DNA of 64,000 nt from Microcoleus sp. bin38.metabat.b11b12b14.051 (GCF_013299165.1 NZ_JAAFKD010000017.1:1-64000); one strand, 5' to 3'. Shown: positions 49,937 through 61,500, counted from the stretch's first letter. Program-made: numbers and translations. The notes: a model not told the origin generated them from the sequence alone.

Positions 49937-51175
49937 TTAAATTAAATCTGGGACTTTTGGTTTAATTCGGCGATCGTACCAGTTCATTAATGGGGTGGCG
50001 CTAATGCCGTGGACAATCACAGAAATGACGATGGTTGTAAAGGTTATCCAGGCAATCTTTTCGCCGAGTTCGCCTTTCAATCCGTGACCAAAAGCATAGG
50101 TAAGATAATAAATTGAACCGACGCCACGAATCCCGAACCAACCGCACAGCAAGCGGCTGGCGGGATGCAAGCGACCACCTATCGTACTGAGCCAAGCTCC
50201 CACAGGCCGGATGAAAAAGATTAATAATCCAGCTATTAACAGGGCGTAGCTGCTATGTGCTACCAGAGCTTCTAGGCGTAAAATGGAACCCAATATTAAA
50301 ATTGTTGCTACTTCCATTAACTTTTCTATGCGCTCGGTAAAGTGCAGTTGGGAAAGCGGTTTTTCTGGGTCATGGTAACTGCGCTGCACTACAATTCCTG
50401 CTACAAAAACAGCGAGAAATCCGTAGCCGTTGACTACTTCTGTGAGGGAATAGGTGAGTAGAATTGTGCTGAGAGCGATAAAATCTTCCATTAATTCGTC
50501 GGCCGGTGTGTAGCGTTGGAGTCTTAAATCGATCCAAGTCACTGCTTTAGCTACTAAAATGCCCATGACGATACCTGCGGCCCCGGCCCAAAGCAAGTCA
50601 ATTGCGGCCCACTGCGAAAACCAGTTCGGCCAGTTGTTATCTTTGAGCGCATAAATGCCAAAATAAACAAAGGGAAAAGCTAAAGCATCGTTTAATCCCC
50701 CTTCCGAGGTTAAGCCAAAGCGCAATTCATCGCGATCTTCTATATCAGCTATCTGAACTTCTGAGGCTAAAACTGGATCGGTGGGCGCCAGAATTGCTCC
50801 CAGTAAAATCGCAGGGCCCCAATCTAATTTGACAAACCAATGAGCGATCGCAGCAACAGCAAAAATCGAAATCGGCATTAAAAAACCAAGCAGTCGCGCG
50901 GTGGAATTCCACGCCCAAAGTTGTAGCGGGCGATTCATTTTTAAGCCACAACTGAACAGGGAAACAAGAACTACAAATTCTGTGAGTTTTTCGAGAACTT
51001 GAGCTTCGGGCCGCAATTCAATCAGCTTGACGCCGTAGGGCCCCAATGCGATACCGACAATTAGATAAATTAAGGCATAAGATACAGGTAATCGCGAAAT
51101 CCATCCCGAGCCCAAGGTGACTGTGAGCAGGAGGATGCCAATTACTAGCAAGTTAAGAATGTAATGATCTACCAT
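49937..51175 (-). CDS. CPA1/NhaP-type cation:proton antiporter
   Basis: The 412-residue protein has about twelve membrane segments. NhaP-type marks are LAPTDPVLASEVQ (the TDPV motif) and the ion-binding SEGGLNDALAFPFVYF. The C-terminal GWFGIRGVGSIYYL matches the CPA1 pattern. It exchanges Na+ or K+ for protons. The TTG-initiated extension to 51205 is rejected; ATG 51175 begins MVDHYILNLLVIG. It lies upstream of the kdp genes but in its own unit. Confidence 0.85.
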   Translation of the reverse strand: MVDHYILNLLVIGILLLTVTLGSGWISRLPVSYALIYLIVGIALGPYGVKLIELRPEAQVLEKLTEFVVLVSLFSCGLKMNRPLQLWAWNSTARLLGFLMPISIFAVAAIAHWFVKLDWGPAILLGAILAPTDPVLASEVQIADIEDRDELRFGLTSEGGLNDALAFPFVYFGIYALKDNNWPNWFSQWAAIDLLWAGAAGIVMGILVAKAVTWIDLRLQRYTPADELMEDFIALSTILLTYSLTEVVNGYGFLAVFVAGIVVQRSYHDPEKPLSQLHFTERIEKLMEVATILILGSILRLEALVAHSSYALLIAGLLIFFIRPVGAWLSTIGGRLHPASRLLCGWFGIRGVGSIYYLTYAFGHGLKGELGEKIAWITFTTIVISVIVHGISATPLMNWYDRRIKPKVPDLI

Positions 51176-51306
51176 AGCGATCGCACTTTTAATCAGGCGT
51201 GACAAGTGCGATCGTGACAGATAAAAGCTTCTGGCACATCCGCCGTCAGCTAGAGTCTGCTATCTTCCGAAAGTTGCAGTTGTTAAGTAGAAGGAAGAAG
51301 ATATCC

Positions 51307-51560
51307 ATAGCAACCTGTCAACTGTTAGCTGTCAACTGTTAGCTGTTAACTGTTAACTGTTAACTGTTAACTGTTAACTGTTAACTGTTAGCTGTTAGCT
51401 GTCAACTGTTAGCTGTCAACTGTTAACTGCTAACTGTCAACTGCCAACTGTCAACTCTTCGACTCCCCTCGACTTCGCGGGCGGGCAAGTCGCTCAGCGC
51501 AAGCTGTCAACCCCTCGACTCCGCGGGCGGGCTCTTCTGTCAACTGTCAACTGTCAACTG
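51307..51560. repeat. AACTGTT heptamer array
   Basis: A long run of AACTGTT/AGCTGTT and CAACTGC heptamers occupies 51307-51455. It is followed by TTCGACTCCCCTCGACTTCGCGGGCGGGC-type repeats and further CAACTGT units up to the KdpD stop codon. No gene is seen. Confidence 0.85.
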
Positions 51561-51561
51561 A

Positions 51562-52713
51562 CTAATTAGGAACCCCACTTTTATCGGTAGCGATGATGTG
51601 CAAATCTACGTGTTTGAGCGATCGCACTAACTGTTGAGTCAAGGAGCCACGCAGCAGCAAATTCCAGCGGGATTGCTGGCTTTCCCCGATCACAATTTGA
51701 GTAATTCGATACTGTTTAGCTACATCCGAAATCGCTTTTGCTATCTTAGTGCCGTTTACTCGCAAAAAATTCCCGTTAAATTCTTTACAAAGTTTCTGAC
51801 AAGTTTCAACGTGCAAGCTTTCTGATTTTGTTAAAAATCGGTCTGGATCATCGACAAACACAGCATAAAACGGGGCATTCATATAGTTAGCAAGCCTCGC
51901 GCCTCGCCGCAGCAATTGCAAGGAATTAGGATAAGTCGAAACGCAGACTAAAACTCGTTCGTGAATGTTGCAAACTTGACCTTTTAAAGTTGCTGCGTCG
52001 TCTTCAACACTGTCTGCAACTTCTCGCAATGCTAGTTCTCGCAATGCAATTAAATGACGGCGCTGAAAAAAGTTTTTTAATGATTGTTCTATTTTTTCTG
52101 GAGCATAAATCTTGCCTTCTAGCAACCTTTCTTCGAGAGTTTCGGGAGTGACATCAACCACTACTATTTCGTCAGCTTTTTCCAAAATGCGATCGGGTAC
52201 TCGCTCTCGGACTACAACTCCGGTAATTCGTGCTACTAAATCGTTGAGACTTTCTATGTGCTGAATGTTGAGGGTAGAGAAAACATCAATTCCAGCATTA
52301 AGAATTTCTTCGACATCTTGATATCGCTTTTCTCGCAGAGAACCTGGGACATTTGTATGAGCCAGTTCGTCTACTAATGCTAGTTGAGGGCGGCGTGCTA
52401 TCACCGCCTCTGTATCCATTTCGGTCATCGTTTTTTCGCCGCGCAGCATTTGTTTTCGCGGCACTATTTCCAGTCCTTCAGCTTTAGCTGCCGTCTCTTT
52501 CCGCCCGTGGGTTTCTAATAGTCCGACAGCAACATCAATGCCTTGAGATTTGAGTGTATGTCCTTCTTCTAGCATTCGGAAGGTTTTGCCGACACCGGGG
52601 GCCATCCCAATAAAGATTTTGTGCTTTCCCCGGCGGCGGGTGCGATCGTAAGTGTGATTTGGTTGGACGTAAACAGCGTCTGGATTGTTTGGGAGTTCGC
52701 TAGAGTGAATCAT
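51562..52713 (-). CDS. kdpD: Short KdpD: N-terminal KdpD domain plus universal-stress-like domain
   Basis: The 383-residue protein has the KdpD sensor domain: Walker A GMAPGVGKTFRML, DVAVGLLETHGR, Walker B ALVDELAHTN, and NIQHIESLND. A USP-like domain follows (about 250-375, ERVLVCVSTYPNSLQLLRRGARLA). The four membrane helices and histidine kinase domain of E. coli KdpD are absent. Short KdpD is known in Anabaena kdp operons. Without a kinase domain it cannot phosphorylate KdpE; no kdpE is in the window. It ends the operon. Confidence 0.9.
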   Translation of the reverse strand: MIHSSELPNNPDAVYVQPNHTYDRTRRRGKHKIFIGMAPGVGKTFRMLEEGHTLKSQGIDVAVGLLETHGRKETAAKAEGLEIVPRKQMLRGEKTMTEMDTEAVIARRPQLALVDELAHTNVPGSLREKRYQDVEEILNAGIDVFSTLNIQHIESLNDLVARITGVVVRERVPDRILEKADEIVVVDVTPETLEERLLEGKIYAPEKIEQSLKNFFQRRHLIALRELALREVADSVEDDAATLKGQVCNIHERVLVCVSTYPNSLQLLRRGARLANYMNAPFYAVFVDDPDRFLTKSESLHVETCQKLCKEFNGNFLRVNGTKIAKAISDVAKQYRITQIVIGESQQSRWNLLLRGSLTQQLVRSLKHVDLHIIATDKSGVPN

Positions 52714-52727
52714 AGCTTAATACTCAG

Positions 52728-52922
52728 TTGACAGTTGACAGTTGACAGTTGACAGTTGACAGTTGACAGTTGGAAGTTGGCAGTTGGCAGTTGGCAGTTG
52801 GCAGTTGGCAGTTGCTAAAAATAACAACTAACTAATGACTAATGACCAATGACCAATGACTAATGACCAATGACCAATGACTAATGACCACTGACCAATG
52901 ACTAATGACCACTGACTAATGA
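52728..52922. repeat. GACAGTT and TGACCAA heptamer arrays inside the kdp operon
   Basis: A GACAGTT array (52728-52815) passes into GGCAGTT units and then, after 52830, into a TGACTAA/TGACCAA array that reaches the kdpC stop codon. Both have a period of seven. Confidence 0.8.
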
Positions 52923-53552
52923 CTATTGTAAACCGTCGAGAGCCAAATTCAATTTGAGGACGTTAACTCCAGGTTCGCCGAAAACCCCCAGAAACCTGCC
53001 GTCTGTATTGTTGGCTACGAGCATTTCTACTTGATTGAGATTGAGCGATCGCACTTTGGCTACCCGCTCAATTTGCGCCCTAGCTGATTCTACACTAATG
53101 TGGGGGTCGAGGCTGGAACCAGAAGTGTAGACTAAATCGGCAGTCGGTTTGATTCCAGCTTGGCTGAGGCGGGCTACTTCCACTTGCACGCCTTGAAAAC
53201 CATCTTTTTCATTGCCTCGTTTCAGCAAATCCGAGTTGCTGGGAGCGAGGTTGCTCGCTCCCGAAACCCCTGTTCTCTGAGTGGTATTTTCGGCTTTGCT
53301 AGGGTCGTAATCAGTAGCTGCAAAGCTGCTGTAGTTTGTGGTGCTGGGGCGACCCCAAAAATACTTTTCTGAGGCGAATGGTTGACCGATTAACGATGAA
53401 CCGACAACAATTCCTTGCTTGGTAATTAAGCTGCCGTTTGCTTGGGAGTTGAAGGCAAGTTGACCGATCGCTAGCAGGATTAAGGGATAGATAATTGCGG
53501 TGATTCCCCACAAAACTAAAGTCACTCGGATGGCTCTGATTAATTCTCTCAT
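52923..53552 (-). CDS. kdpC: Potassium-transporting ATPase subunit C
   Basis: KdpC is the single-span chaperone-like subunit of the Kdp complex. The 209-residue protein has an N-terminal membrane segment (VTLVLWGITAIIYPLILLAIGQLAF) and the family blocks ASEKYFWGRPS, SGASNLAPSN and GVNVLKLNLALD. A segment around PSKAENTTQRTGV is longer than in enterobacterial KdpC. It lies between kdpF and kdpD. Confidence 0.93.
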   Translation of the reverse strand: MRELIRAIRVTLVLWGITAIIYPLILLAIGQLAFNSQANGSLITKQGIVVGSSLIGQPFASEKYFWGRPSTTNYSSFAATDYDPSKAENTTQRTGVSGASNLAPSNSDLLKRGNEKDGFQGVQVEVARLSQAGIKPTADLVYTSGSSLDPHISVESARAQIERVAKVRSLNLNQVEMLVANNTDGRFLGVFGEPGVNVLKLNLALDGLQ

Positions 53553-53570
53553 AAATTACCTCAATTATTA

Positions 53571-53790
53571 ATGAAGGAAGGAAGAAGGAAGAGGGAAGAA
53601 GGAAGAAGGAAGAAGGAAGAGGGAAGAAGGAAGAAGGAAGAAGGATTTATGAACCGCGAAGGCGCGAAGGGCGCGAAGGAACAAAAAAGAAGGAAGAAGG
53701 ATTTAGACGCGGGGGTAAGAAACCGGGTTTTTCGCGAAATCTTTCGTTTGAGCGGGCAGATTTGGTAAAAAACCTGGTTTCTGCGAGTCG
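53571..53790. repeat. GGAAGAA heptamer array and dispersed repeat fragments
   Basis: GGAAGAA/GGAAGAG heptamers run from 53571 to 53645. Then follow GAACCGCGAAGGCGCGAAGGGCGCGAAGG-type repeat and a fragment of the AAACCGGGTTTTT repeat found at 63812-63878. No gene is seen in this kdp-operon spacer. Confidence 0.75.
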
Positions 53791-53810
53791 GCGCGCCCTA
53801 CACGCTAAAC

Positions 53811-54080
53811 CTAAAATCTTTCGGGTTGAAAAATTACGACAAACAAATAAACTGCAAGTCCGATGATTACTAAACCTAAAAGACTTAAACCCCAGGCAGC
53901 TTTTTTAGTTAAACCTTCATCTGTAGCCGCATAAACTGCGGGGGCAATTATCAAGTTAAAGCACATTACTAGAAATAGCTGCACCGGGATTGGGTGGCGC
54001 TGCCACAGCATTTGTCCTAACTCAATGGTTTCTTGAAAATCTCTCGGTAAAACATCATTCAGCAAATCGTTGCGTTTCAT
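53811..54080 (-). CDS. kdpF: KdpF-like subunit with N-terminal extension
   Basis: The 89-residue protein ends with the KdpF pattern: one membrane segment GLSLLGLVIIGLAVYLFVVIFQPERF. An extra N-terminal region (MKRNDLLNDVLPRDFQETIELGQMLWQRHPIPVQ) and a first hydrophobic segment (LFLVMCFNLIIAPAVYA) precede it. From memory the Anabaena kdp operon has an extra gene, called kdpG, in this position between kdpB and kdpC. Start ATG 54080 is used; ATG 54173 would add a basic 31-residue leader. Confidence 0.7.
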   Translation of the reverse strand: MKRNDLLNDVLPRDFQETIELGQMLWQRHPIPVQLFLVMCFNLIIAPAVYAATDEGLTKKAAWGLSLLGLVIIGLAVYLFVVIFQPERF

Positions 54081-54204
54081 AATTACTCTTGTTTTTCTAA
54101 TTGAGTTTTTTTGAGAAGTTGCAGCAAGGATTTTTTGATTAACCTTCATTCTGTCGCTTTTCTTTCTATCCATTAAATCTCGTATTCTGCTCGCGACTGA
54201 ACCT

Positions 54205-56307
54205 CTATGCTAGCCCGACGGCGGTAATCAAAACATCGATAACTTTGATGGCAATAAACGGTGCAACTGCTCCACCCAATCCGTAGATTAAAATGTTTCG
54301 CTGCAACAGTTGATTGGCGCTCAATGGTCGAAATTTAACTCCGGTTAATGCTAGGGGAATTAAAGCGGGAATAATCAACGCATTGTAAACTAATGCAGAT
54401 AGAACTGCTGATTGACCGCTACTTAAACCCATCACATTCAATGTGCCAACGGGGGCAAACATGGCGGGAATAATTGCAAAATATTTGGCGATGTCGTTGG
54501 CTAGGGAAAATGTGGTGAGGGCGCCGCGAGTAATCAGCAATTGTTTGCCGATTGTTACTAAGTCGATGAGTTTGGTGGGATCGGAATCTAAGTCCACCAT
54601 GTTTGCTGCTTCTTTGGCGGCTTGGGTGCCGGAATTCATCGCGAGTCCGACGTTTGCTTGGGCTAGGGCGGGTGCGTCGTTGGTGCCGTCTCCCGTCATT
54701 GCTACTAATTTGCCTTCTGCTTGTTGCTTGCGAATTACTTCGATTTTGTCTTCGGGAGTTGCTTCGGCGATGAAGTCGTCAACTCCCGCTTCGTCGGCAA
54801 TTACTGATGCTGTAATCCGGTTATCTCCGGTGAGCATTATGGTGCGAATTCCCATTTTTCGCAGTTGGTCAAATCGATCGCGAATTCCGGGTTTAATCAC
54901 ATCTTTCAAATAGATAATCCCGTAGGTGTCGTTGCCTTGACAAACGCCTAATGGTGTGCCTCCTAATCGCGAAACTCGCTCGTAAGCTTCATCGAGATCG
55001 GGGCCGATATTGCCGCCGCGCGATCGCACAAAACCCTTCACTGCCTCCACCGCACCCTTGCGCGCCTCGGTACCATCGGGAAAATCGGTGCCAGACATCC
55101 GCGTTTTAGCAGAGAAATCAAGTCCGATCGCTCCTTCTGCATTTTCTCGATCGAAGTTCGCCTGTGCGCCCAGGTTTTGAGCCAAACGGACGATCGACTT
55201 TCCCTCTGGAGTATCGTCAAATACGCTCGCCGTCAGCGCCACCTGCGCCACTTCTTGCAGCGTATGACCGTTTACGGGAATGAATTCCTCGGCTAAACGG
55301 TTCCCCAGCGTGATCGTCCCCGTTTTGTCCAAAATCAATGTATTTACGTCGCCGCAAGCCTCCACGGCGCGCCCGGAGGTCGCTATCACGTTAAATTGAG
55401 CGACGCGATCCATCCCCGCAATGCCGATCGCACTCAGCAAACCGCCGATCGTTGTCGGGATCAGCGCTACCAGCAGCGAAATCAGCGTTACTACGCCTAC
55501 AGGAGTTTTGACATAATTGCCGATCGGCGGAATCGTCGATACCACAATCAAAAATACCAGAGTCAGCACCGCTAACAGCACCGTCAGCGCGATCTCGTTC
55601 GGCGTTTTCGTGCGTTCAGCGCCCTCTACCAGCGCGATCATCCTGTCCAAAAACCCCTTACCGGGGTCGGCCATCACCCGCAGCGTCAGCTCGTCAGAAA
55701 GGATGCGTGTCCCGCCGGTGACTGAACTGGCGATGTCCGAACCAGGTTCTTTGAGTACGGGCGCCGATTCGCCAGTGATTGCAGATTCATCCACCGACGC
55801 CACGCCTGCGATCACTTCGCCGTCAGAAGGAATGACATCGCCTGCGATCACTTTAATTTGGTCGCCGCGTCTGAGAGATGTTGAACTAACTTCTTGAATT
55901 GTACCATCTGGCAAGAGTTTGCGGGCTGTGGTGTCAGCTTTAGTCGATCGCAGGGCATCTGCTTGCGCTTTCCCGCGGCCTTCCGCCACCGCTTCGGCAA
56001 AATTAGCAAATACCAAAGTGAAAAACAAAATTAACGTTACCAGGCCGTTAAAAAGAACTTGATTCTTGCCGGGAACCGGGCCAAACAGCGTCGGATCGAC
56101 GGTCAAAAGTGCAGTTACAATTGTCCCCACCCACACCACAAACATCACCGGATTTTTTAGCATGATCCGGGGGTCTAGCTTGAGAAAAGCTTCTTTAAAA
56201 GCTCTTTGATAAAGCCCTTTAGTATTTGCTTTTGGTGTATGTTTTCGAGACTCACGAGAGCCTCTGCGGGGGGATTTTTCGGAATCAGGGGTATTGGAGG
56301 AAGCCAT
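54205..56307 (-). CDS. kdpB: Potassium-transporting P-type ATPase subunit B
   Basis: KdpB is the catalytic P-type ATPase. The 700-residue protein shows TGES ([12 protein letters not shown]), the phosphorylation site DKTGTITLG, and the hinge [16 protein letters not shown]. About seven membrane segments are present, with [19 protein letters not shown] in the pump pathway. An N-terminal extension of about 40 residues is Lys/Ser/Arg-rich. It lies 75 bases after kdpA. Confidence 0.97.
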   Translation of the reverse strand: MASSNTPDSEKSPRRGSRESRKHTPKANTKGLYQRAFKEAFLKLDPRIMLKNPVMFVVWVGTIVTALLTVDPTLFGPVPGKNQVLFNGLVTLILFFTLVFANFAEAVAEGRGKAQADALRSTKADTTARKLLPDGTIQEVSSTSLRRGDQIKVIAGDVIPSDGEVIAGVASVDESAITGESAPVLKEPGSDIASSVTGGTRILSDELTLRVMADPGKGFLDRMIALVEGAERTKTPNEIALTVLLAVLTLVFLIVVSTIPPIGNYVKTPVGVVTLISLLVALIPTTIGGLLSAIGIAGMDRVAQFNVIATSGRAVEACGDVNTLILDKTGTITLGNRLAEEFIPVNGHTLQEVAQVALTASVFDDTPEGKSIVRLAQNLGAQANFDRENAEGAIGLDFSAKTRMSGTDFPDGTEARKGAVEAVKGFVRSRGGNIGPDLDEAYERVSRLGGTPLGVCQGNDTYGIIYLKDVIKPGIRDRFDQLRKMGIRTIMLTGDNRITASVIADEAGVDDFIAEATPEDKIEVIRKQQAEGKLVAMTGDGTNDAPALAQANVGLAMNSGTQAAKEAANMVDLDSDPTKLIDLVTIGKQLLITRGALTTFSLANDIAKYFAIIPAMFAPVGTLNVMGLSSGQSAVLSALVYNALIIPALIPLALTGVKFRPLSANQLLQRNILIYGLGGAVAPFIAIKVIDVLITAVGLA

Positions 56308-56382
56308 AATTTGGATTTTTAATGAACCACAGAGGACGCAGAGAGCACAGAGAAAGAGAAGGGTGAGGTTGATGTTTTTTCG

Positions 56383-58140
56383 CTACTGAGATGGAGGAGT
56401 TGGTGTTCCCAGAGGCGATGGCGCAGTTATTGGTGCGGGTTCAAATTTGCCGCTCCTGATTTCGTATCCTTCAGCAATTGGCCCCAAAGCTAGCACGGGG
56501 AAGAATGTTAGCGCACCCAGAATGATGATTACTCCTGCGGTTACACTGGTGAACAAAACGGAATCTGTTCTGAGAGTTCCTGTGGTTTCGGGAACCAGTT
56601 GTTTGTTTGTCATGCTGTCAGCTAATAGCAGCAAGGCAATAATTGGAACGTAGCGCCCCATCAGCAAGCTAAAACAGGTGCTTAAATTCCACCAAAGTCC
56701 GGTAGGTGCGGGTTGAGAATCGGCCAATCCTTCAAAACCAGAACCGTTGTTAGCCGCCGCCGAAGCGTATTCGTACATCACCTGCGAAATGCCGTGAAAT
56801 CCTGAATTACTGATGCCACTTAAGCTATCGGTAAAGGCGAGGGTGATCGCGCCAGGAATCAAAACTGCGATCGGGTGAATCAACAAAACCACACTCGCTA
56901 AAACAATTTCCCGTTTTTCAATTTTGCGCCCTAAAAATTCCGGCGTTCTCCCCACCATCAATCCGGTGAGAAACACGCTCAAAATTAGGTAAATAAATAA
57001 GTAAGCCGTTCCCGTTCCTTGTCCGCCCCAAACAATTTGCAGAAACAAGTTAAACAAAGTAGCAAAACCGCCGGGAGCCATTAAAGAATCGTGCATTCCG
57101 TTGACAGCGCCGCACATTGTGCCAGTCGTAGTTACCGCCCACAGGATAGTTTGGGCCCAGCCGAATCTAACTTCTTTTCCTTCTAAATTTGGCTGTACCG
57201 AACCCAGCAAACTATTAACTTGCGGATTGCCTTGAAACTCGCCAACTGCCGCAATGCCAATCAAGACAACATAAATTACAAACACCATCCCAAAAATCAG
57301 CCAGCCCTGCTTTTTGTTATTGGCAAATCTGCCGTAGGTGTGAATTAGAGCAGCGGGAATCGAAACCATTGCTAGGGTTGCCAGCAGGTTGCTAAAAGCG
57401 TTGGGATTTTCAAAGGGATGAGCCGAGTTAATGGCGAAAAATCCGCCACCGTTTTCTCCGAGTTGTTTGATGCTTTCAAAGTGAGCGACAGGCCCACGAG
57501 CAATTACTTGAGTGCCACCTTCTAAGGTGCGGGCAACTGCCGGCCCAGCCAAGGTTTCCGGCACTCCTGAAATTAGCAAAAGCAAGCCAATTATCAAAGA
57601 AAGAGGTAGCAGAATCCGGGTGATTGATTGAATTAAATCGATGTAAAAGTTGCCCAGCGGGCGACCAGTCAATCCCCGAATAAAGGCAATCCCTACTGCT
57701 AAACCGGTGGCGGCGGAGGTAAACATTAAAAAACCCAGGGTTAGCTGGGATAGATAACTGAATGTTGTCTCGCCGGAGTAATGCTGTTGGTCGGTATTTG
57801 TGAGGAATGAAATAGTCGTGTGCAGGGCGGTATCCCAGGTGGGCGCGCTGAGGCTGGTGGGATTTAAAGGCAGCAGTCCCTGAAGCATGAAAATCAGGAA
57901 TACAAATATCCCCATTGCTAGGTTGCTGTAGAGCAACGATCGCGCATATTGCCAACCTGTCATGGAATCTCCAGACCGGATATTGCTGGCTTTGTAGATC
58001 AGTTGTTCTACTGGTTTAATGGCGGGGTCGAGAAGGGTTTTTTCTCCCATGTACACCAGCGCCATGTAGTTGCCGAACACGGGGGCGATCGCTATTAAAA
58101 TGATTAGCGTTAATGTGACTTGAATTAATCCTTCGAGCAT
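56383..58140 (-). CDS. kdpA: Potassium-transporting ATPase subunit A
   Basis: KdpA is the K+-selective channel-like subunit. The 585-residue protein has about ten membrane segments and the four selectivity-filter regions: [50 protein letters not shown] and [13 protein letters not shown]. The C-terminal tail ([19 protein letters not shown]) is a Pro-rich extension. The gene starts the kdp operon; kdp genes are usually induced by K+ limitation, and the controlling regulator is not in the window. Confidence 0.97.
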   Translation of the reverse strand: MLEGLIQVTLTLIILIAIAPVFGNYMALVYMGEKTLLDPAIKPVEQLIYKASNIRSGDSMTGWQYARSLLYSNLAMGIFVFLIFMLQGLLPLNPTSLSAPTWDTALHTTISFLTNTDQQHYSGETTFSYLSQLTLGFLMFTSAATGLAVGIAFIRGLTGRPLGNFYIDLIQSITRILLPLSLIIGLLLLISGVPETLAGPAVARTLEGGTQVIARGPVAHFESIKQLGENGGGFFAINSAHPFENPNAFSNLLATLAMVSIPAALIHTYGRFANNKKQGWLIFGMVFVIYVVLIGIAAVGEFQGNPQVNSLLGSVQPNLEGKEVRFGWAQTILWAVTTTGTMCGAVNGMHDSLMAPGGFATLFNLFLQIVWGGQGTGTAYLFIYLILSVFLTGLMVGRTPEFLGRKIEKREIVLASVVLLIHPIAVLIPGAITLAFTDSLSGISNSGFHGISQVMYEYASAAANNGSGFEGLADSQPAPTGLWWNLSTCFSLLMGRYVPIIALLLLADSMTNKQLVPETTGTLRTDSVLFTSVTAGVIIILGALTFFPVLALGPIAEGYEIRSGKFEPAPITAPSPLGTPTPPSQ

Positions 58141-58436
58141 AACTGAGTTAAAAATTTCTCATTTAGTGATTACTCTACAGAAGTTTGGTTTTTTTTATAA
58201 TCTGTCTTCAGGTATAAGTTACTGTTTAGAATTTATGTTGGTCTGCCATATACTTTAATGGATAGGCAAATGTTTAGCTCTTATTGATAATCTATACTTG
58301 CAGATATAGATGCTATCTAAACACTGTTTTTGGCGCCACAATGCGATCGATGCTTTAACAAACACGATTTACCCGATCGCATAGTTGGACGCGCAATTTA
58401 TAGTAGTAGGCTACGCACTGCACACCGTACATATAG
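58141..58436. other. Promoter region of the kdp operon
   Basis: AT-rich, with no gene. It must contain the kdpA promoter on the minus strand, but no regulator binding site could be recognised. Confidence 0.35.
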
Positions 58437-58567
58437 CAATACGGTTCACTTAAGACCGCTCCTCCCTAACCCCCCTTAAAAGGGGAAGAATGCTCTTAAA
58501 GTCCCCCTTAAGAAGGGGGATGCGAGGGGGAAATCCGAGTATAAGGAGTCTTAAGTGAACCGTATTG
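58437..58567. mobile_element. 131-bp MITE with 20-bp perfect inverted ends and an 8-bp target duplication
   Basis: The ends CAATACGGTTCACTTAAGAC and GTCTTAAGTGAACCGTATTG are perfect 20-bp inverted repeats. The flanks ACATATAG (58429-58436) and ACATACAG (58568-58575) differ at one base, as an aged target-site duplication would. The interior has CCCCCCTTAAAAGGGG- and CCCCCTTAAGAAGGGGG-type palindromes. Ends agree with those of the element at 2524-2727. It lacks coding capacity. Confidence 0.7.
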
Positions 58568-58596
58568 ACATACAGAATAGCTTCGTCCGGGACTGT

Positions 58597-61500
58597 CTAA
58601 GCTATGTTGAAATTGGCAGCACTTATCAAGCTGGCAGACACTCCATTGAGAGAGGCTAAAATTTCACCGCTTGCTGACAAACGGATGAAAGTTGAACTGT
58701 TTTCTTGAGTAATTGACAATTGGGCAAAAGTGAGATTGTTACCCAATACTAACAAGTCTTTACCAACTTCAAAGTCAGTAATAGTATCAGTGCCGGCATT
58801 GGTAGCAACCAAGAATTTATCATTGCCATTACCTCCCGTCAAAACATCACTTCCCAAACCGCCAGTCAGCAAATCATCACCCTTACCTCCCAGCAGAATA
58901 TCGTTACCATCACCGCCATTCAAAATGTCAGCACCGCGACTGCCAAACAAAACATCATTACCGCTACCTCCCAGCATAATATCATTACCTTTCCCTCCGA
59001 AAAGAGAGTCATTTCCGATCGCGCCGTCGAGGTAATCGTTGCCCCTGATGCCCATCAAAACATCATTTCCACTGCCACCAGTCAGGATATCGTCGTCATT
59101 TGTACCAAGAATGCGATCGGGGGAATTGCTGCCAAAATCCGCGTCACCAGTAACAACAGGAACCGCAAGCCCAGCCCCAGGCGATGTTGTGTCTTTAATT
59201 TTGCTATCTAAAGCAGCACCAGTATTCTCAGTAACTAACTGGGAAATTGGCTTGCTTCCCGCACCAACTGCTTTAAAGTCTTGAGTAGTTACGCCCAAGG
59301 TTACTTTTTGGACGCGGGCGACTGCTTCGGGAATTGAAGTTGTTGTGCTGGAGACAGCGGCATCAATGCGTTGATTTGCTGTTGCCATTACAGTCGCAGC
59401 TTGCGAGGCCATCTGGGTGAAGTTTTGACTGTTAAAATTGGGGTCAACTTGCTTGATTCTACTGACAGATTGCTGAATAATTGGCTCTAAATCTGCTGCA
59501 TTGCTGAGGTTTAAAGCTGTATTGGATTGAATTCGAGTCGTAATTGAACTGACAACAGCCTTGACAATATCCTTAGTTAATGCACTCGAAGCACCGTCAA
59601 TCAAAGCGGTAGTTTGAGTGATGATGTTTTGGACTTTAACCATTGCGGATAAGACTTGGACTCCCCCTGGCTCGTTGTTGTTGGTTGCCTTGATCGGATC
59701 TAAGCTAATCAGCTCAACATCAGCGGGGATGGAAAGGGATTTTTTGACTAAAGATTGTGCTTCTGCTGATGTAACTCCTTTGTCGATTAAGTCAGCTACT
59801 AAACTGGTTAAGAGGGTGACAACAGTAGCATCTGGTGGTGCCGTAACTGGTGTTTCTAGCGGTAAACCAGTGGCGGTATCGGTGCCACCTATGGCAACTA
59901 TATTGCCTTCTTCTGGGTCAATTTCCCCGTTTTCATTTTTGTCAAAAATGTCGGTGGGGAAATTCAGATTGAATTCACCATTAGAGCTAGTTATGGCAGA
60001 TGGTTCGTTAGGATCGAGTATGCCGTTTTTGTTGGCATCTAAGAAGACAGTAGAACCAGCAATGTAATTGTCAATCACAAAACCGCCGAAATTGTTACTC
60101 TTGAACCGAACGAGTTCGCTAACACTGGCACCAGACGCATCCTTTCCCGTTACCTTCAGCCAATAGTTGAAAGATTTTGGGCGACTCGCATCTAAATTGA
60201 TAGTACGGGTTTCGGGATTGAAAGTTAACCATGAGGGGAGAGGAATTTGAGGAAAACTTAACCCATCTACCGGCTGGCGATAGGAACTGCCGTTGAGAGA
60301 TCTCTCCAAAGTGAATGCAGACGAATTCAAAGCATTGTAATCGGCCAGACAGATCGTATAACTAATGCGATCGCCCGGATCGGGGTCAGTATCGGTGTTT
60401 GCAGCAAAGGTCAACTCATTGGTTTTATAACCTCCTTGCGACAAGACAGGACGATTTACCACTGGTGGGCGATTATCCGTTGGTGTCGGTGTTGGTGGCG
60501 GTGTTCGTATCGGCGTTGGCGTTGGCGGTGTTGGCGTTGGCGGTGGTGTTGGCGTTGGTGGTGTTGGCGTTGGTGGTGTTGGCGTTGGTGGTGTTGGTGT
60601 TGGCGGTGTTGGTGTTGGTGGTGTTGGTGTTGGTGGTGTTGGCGTTGGTGGTGTTGGTGTTGGCGGTGTTGGTGTTGGCGGTGTTGGCGTTGGTGGTGGT
60701 GTCGGTGTTGGTATTGGTGGTGGTGTCGGCGTTGGTGCTTCTGGTATGGGCAGTGGTGTCGGTGCAGTGTAATTAATAATAGTTGTGGTAGCCGTATCAG
60801 CGGTAATTATCGGTGTTGCCGCTGCGATACCTGTGGCATTTGACAAGGTGACGGTAATAGTTTCATCAGGTTCAACTACGGTGTCGCCCAACACATCCAG
60901 AGTAATGGTTTTCGATGTTTCACCGGTGAGAAAATTAATCGTGCCAGCAGTAGTTCGTGCGCCAGAAGTGCCGCCGATATTGTTATAATCGCTGACGTTG
61001 GTAGCAGTTCCGGCGATCGCATATTTGACACTACTTGCCCCGTTAGTGACGTTGCTGCGAGTCACAGTGAAAGTTAGAGGTTTTTTGCCGCTATTGCCTT
61101 CCTCAATGGTGGCAGTATCGGTCGCAATGGCATAAGCAACAGAAACCTGATCGGCGATAGTTAGTGTGGTTTGTTTTGTGGGGCCCGCAATCGCACCAGT
61201 AATTGTACCCAAGTTGAAAATTGCGGTTTCGGGGTTTTCAGAGATACTGTCAGCCTTGATAGTAACTGCAATATTTTTGGTGAGTGCGGCACCTGTTGAA
61301 CCAGCGGGGAAGGTAATCGAAGTAGGGGAAAAGGTGTAGTCTAAATTTTGGGTGGCTGTGCTAGTGGGGTCGAGGACAATTGGGACAACTATCTCGTTTA
61401 AGGGAGTGCCGCCGGTAATGGTGACGGGAATATTAACTACTGTGTCTGTTGTTCCTTCGACACTATTGTAAGTGACCGCACCGAAATTAACTGTATTCGA

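Noticed and set aside
53220-53280. Palindrome GGGAGCGAGGTTGCTCGCTCCC within kdpC as a possible inserted repeat
   Set aside because: It encodes SGASNLAPSN, a conserved KdpC segment, so the palindrome is native coding sequence.
60399-60843. Long plus-strand frames rich in Val/Leu/Ala or Trp/Cys/Arg
   Set aside because: They are antisense shadows of the Pro-Thr linker of the RTX protein.
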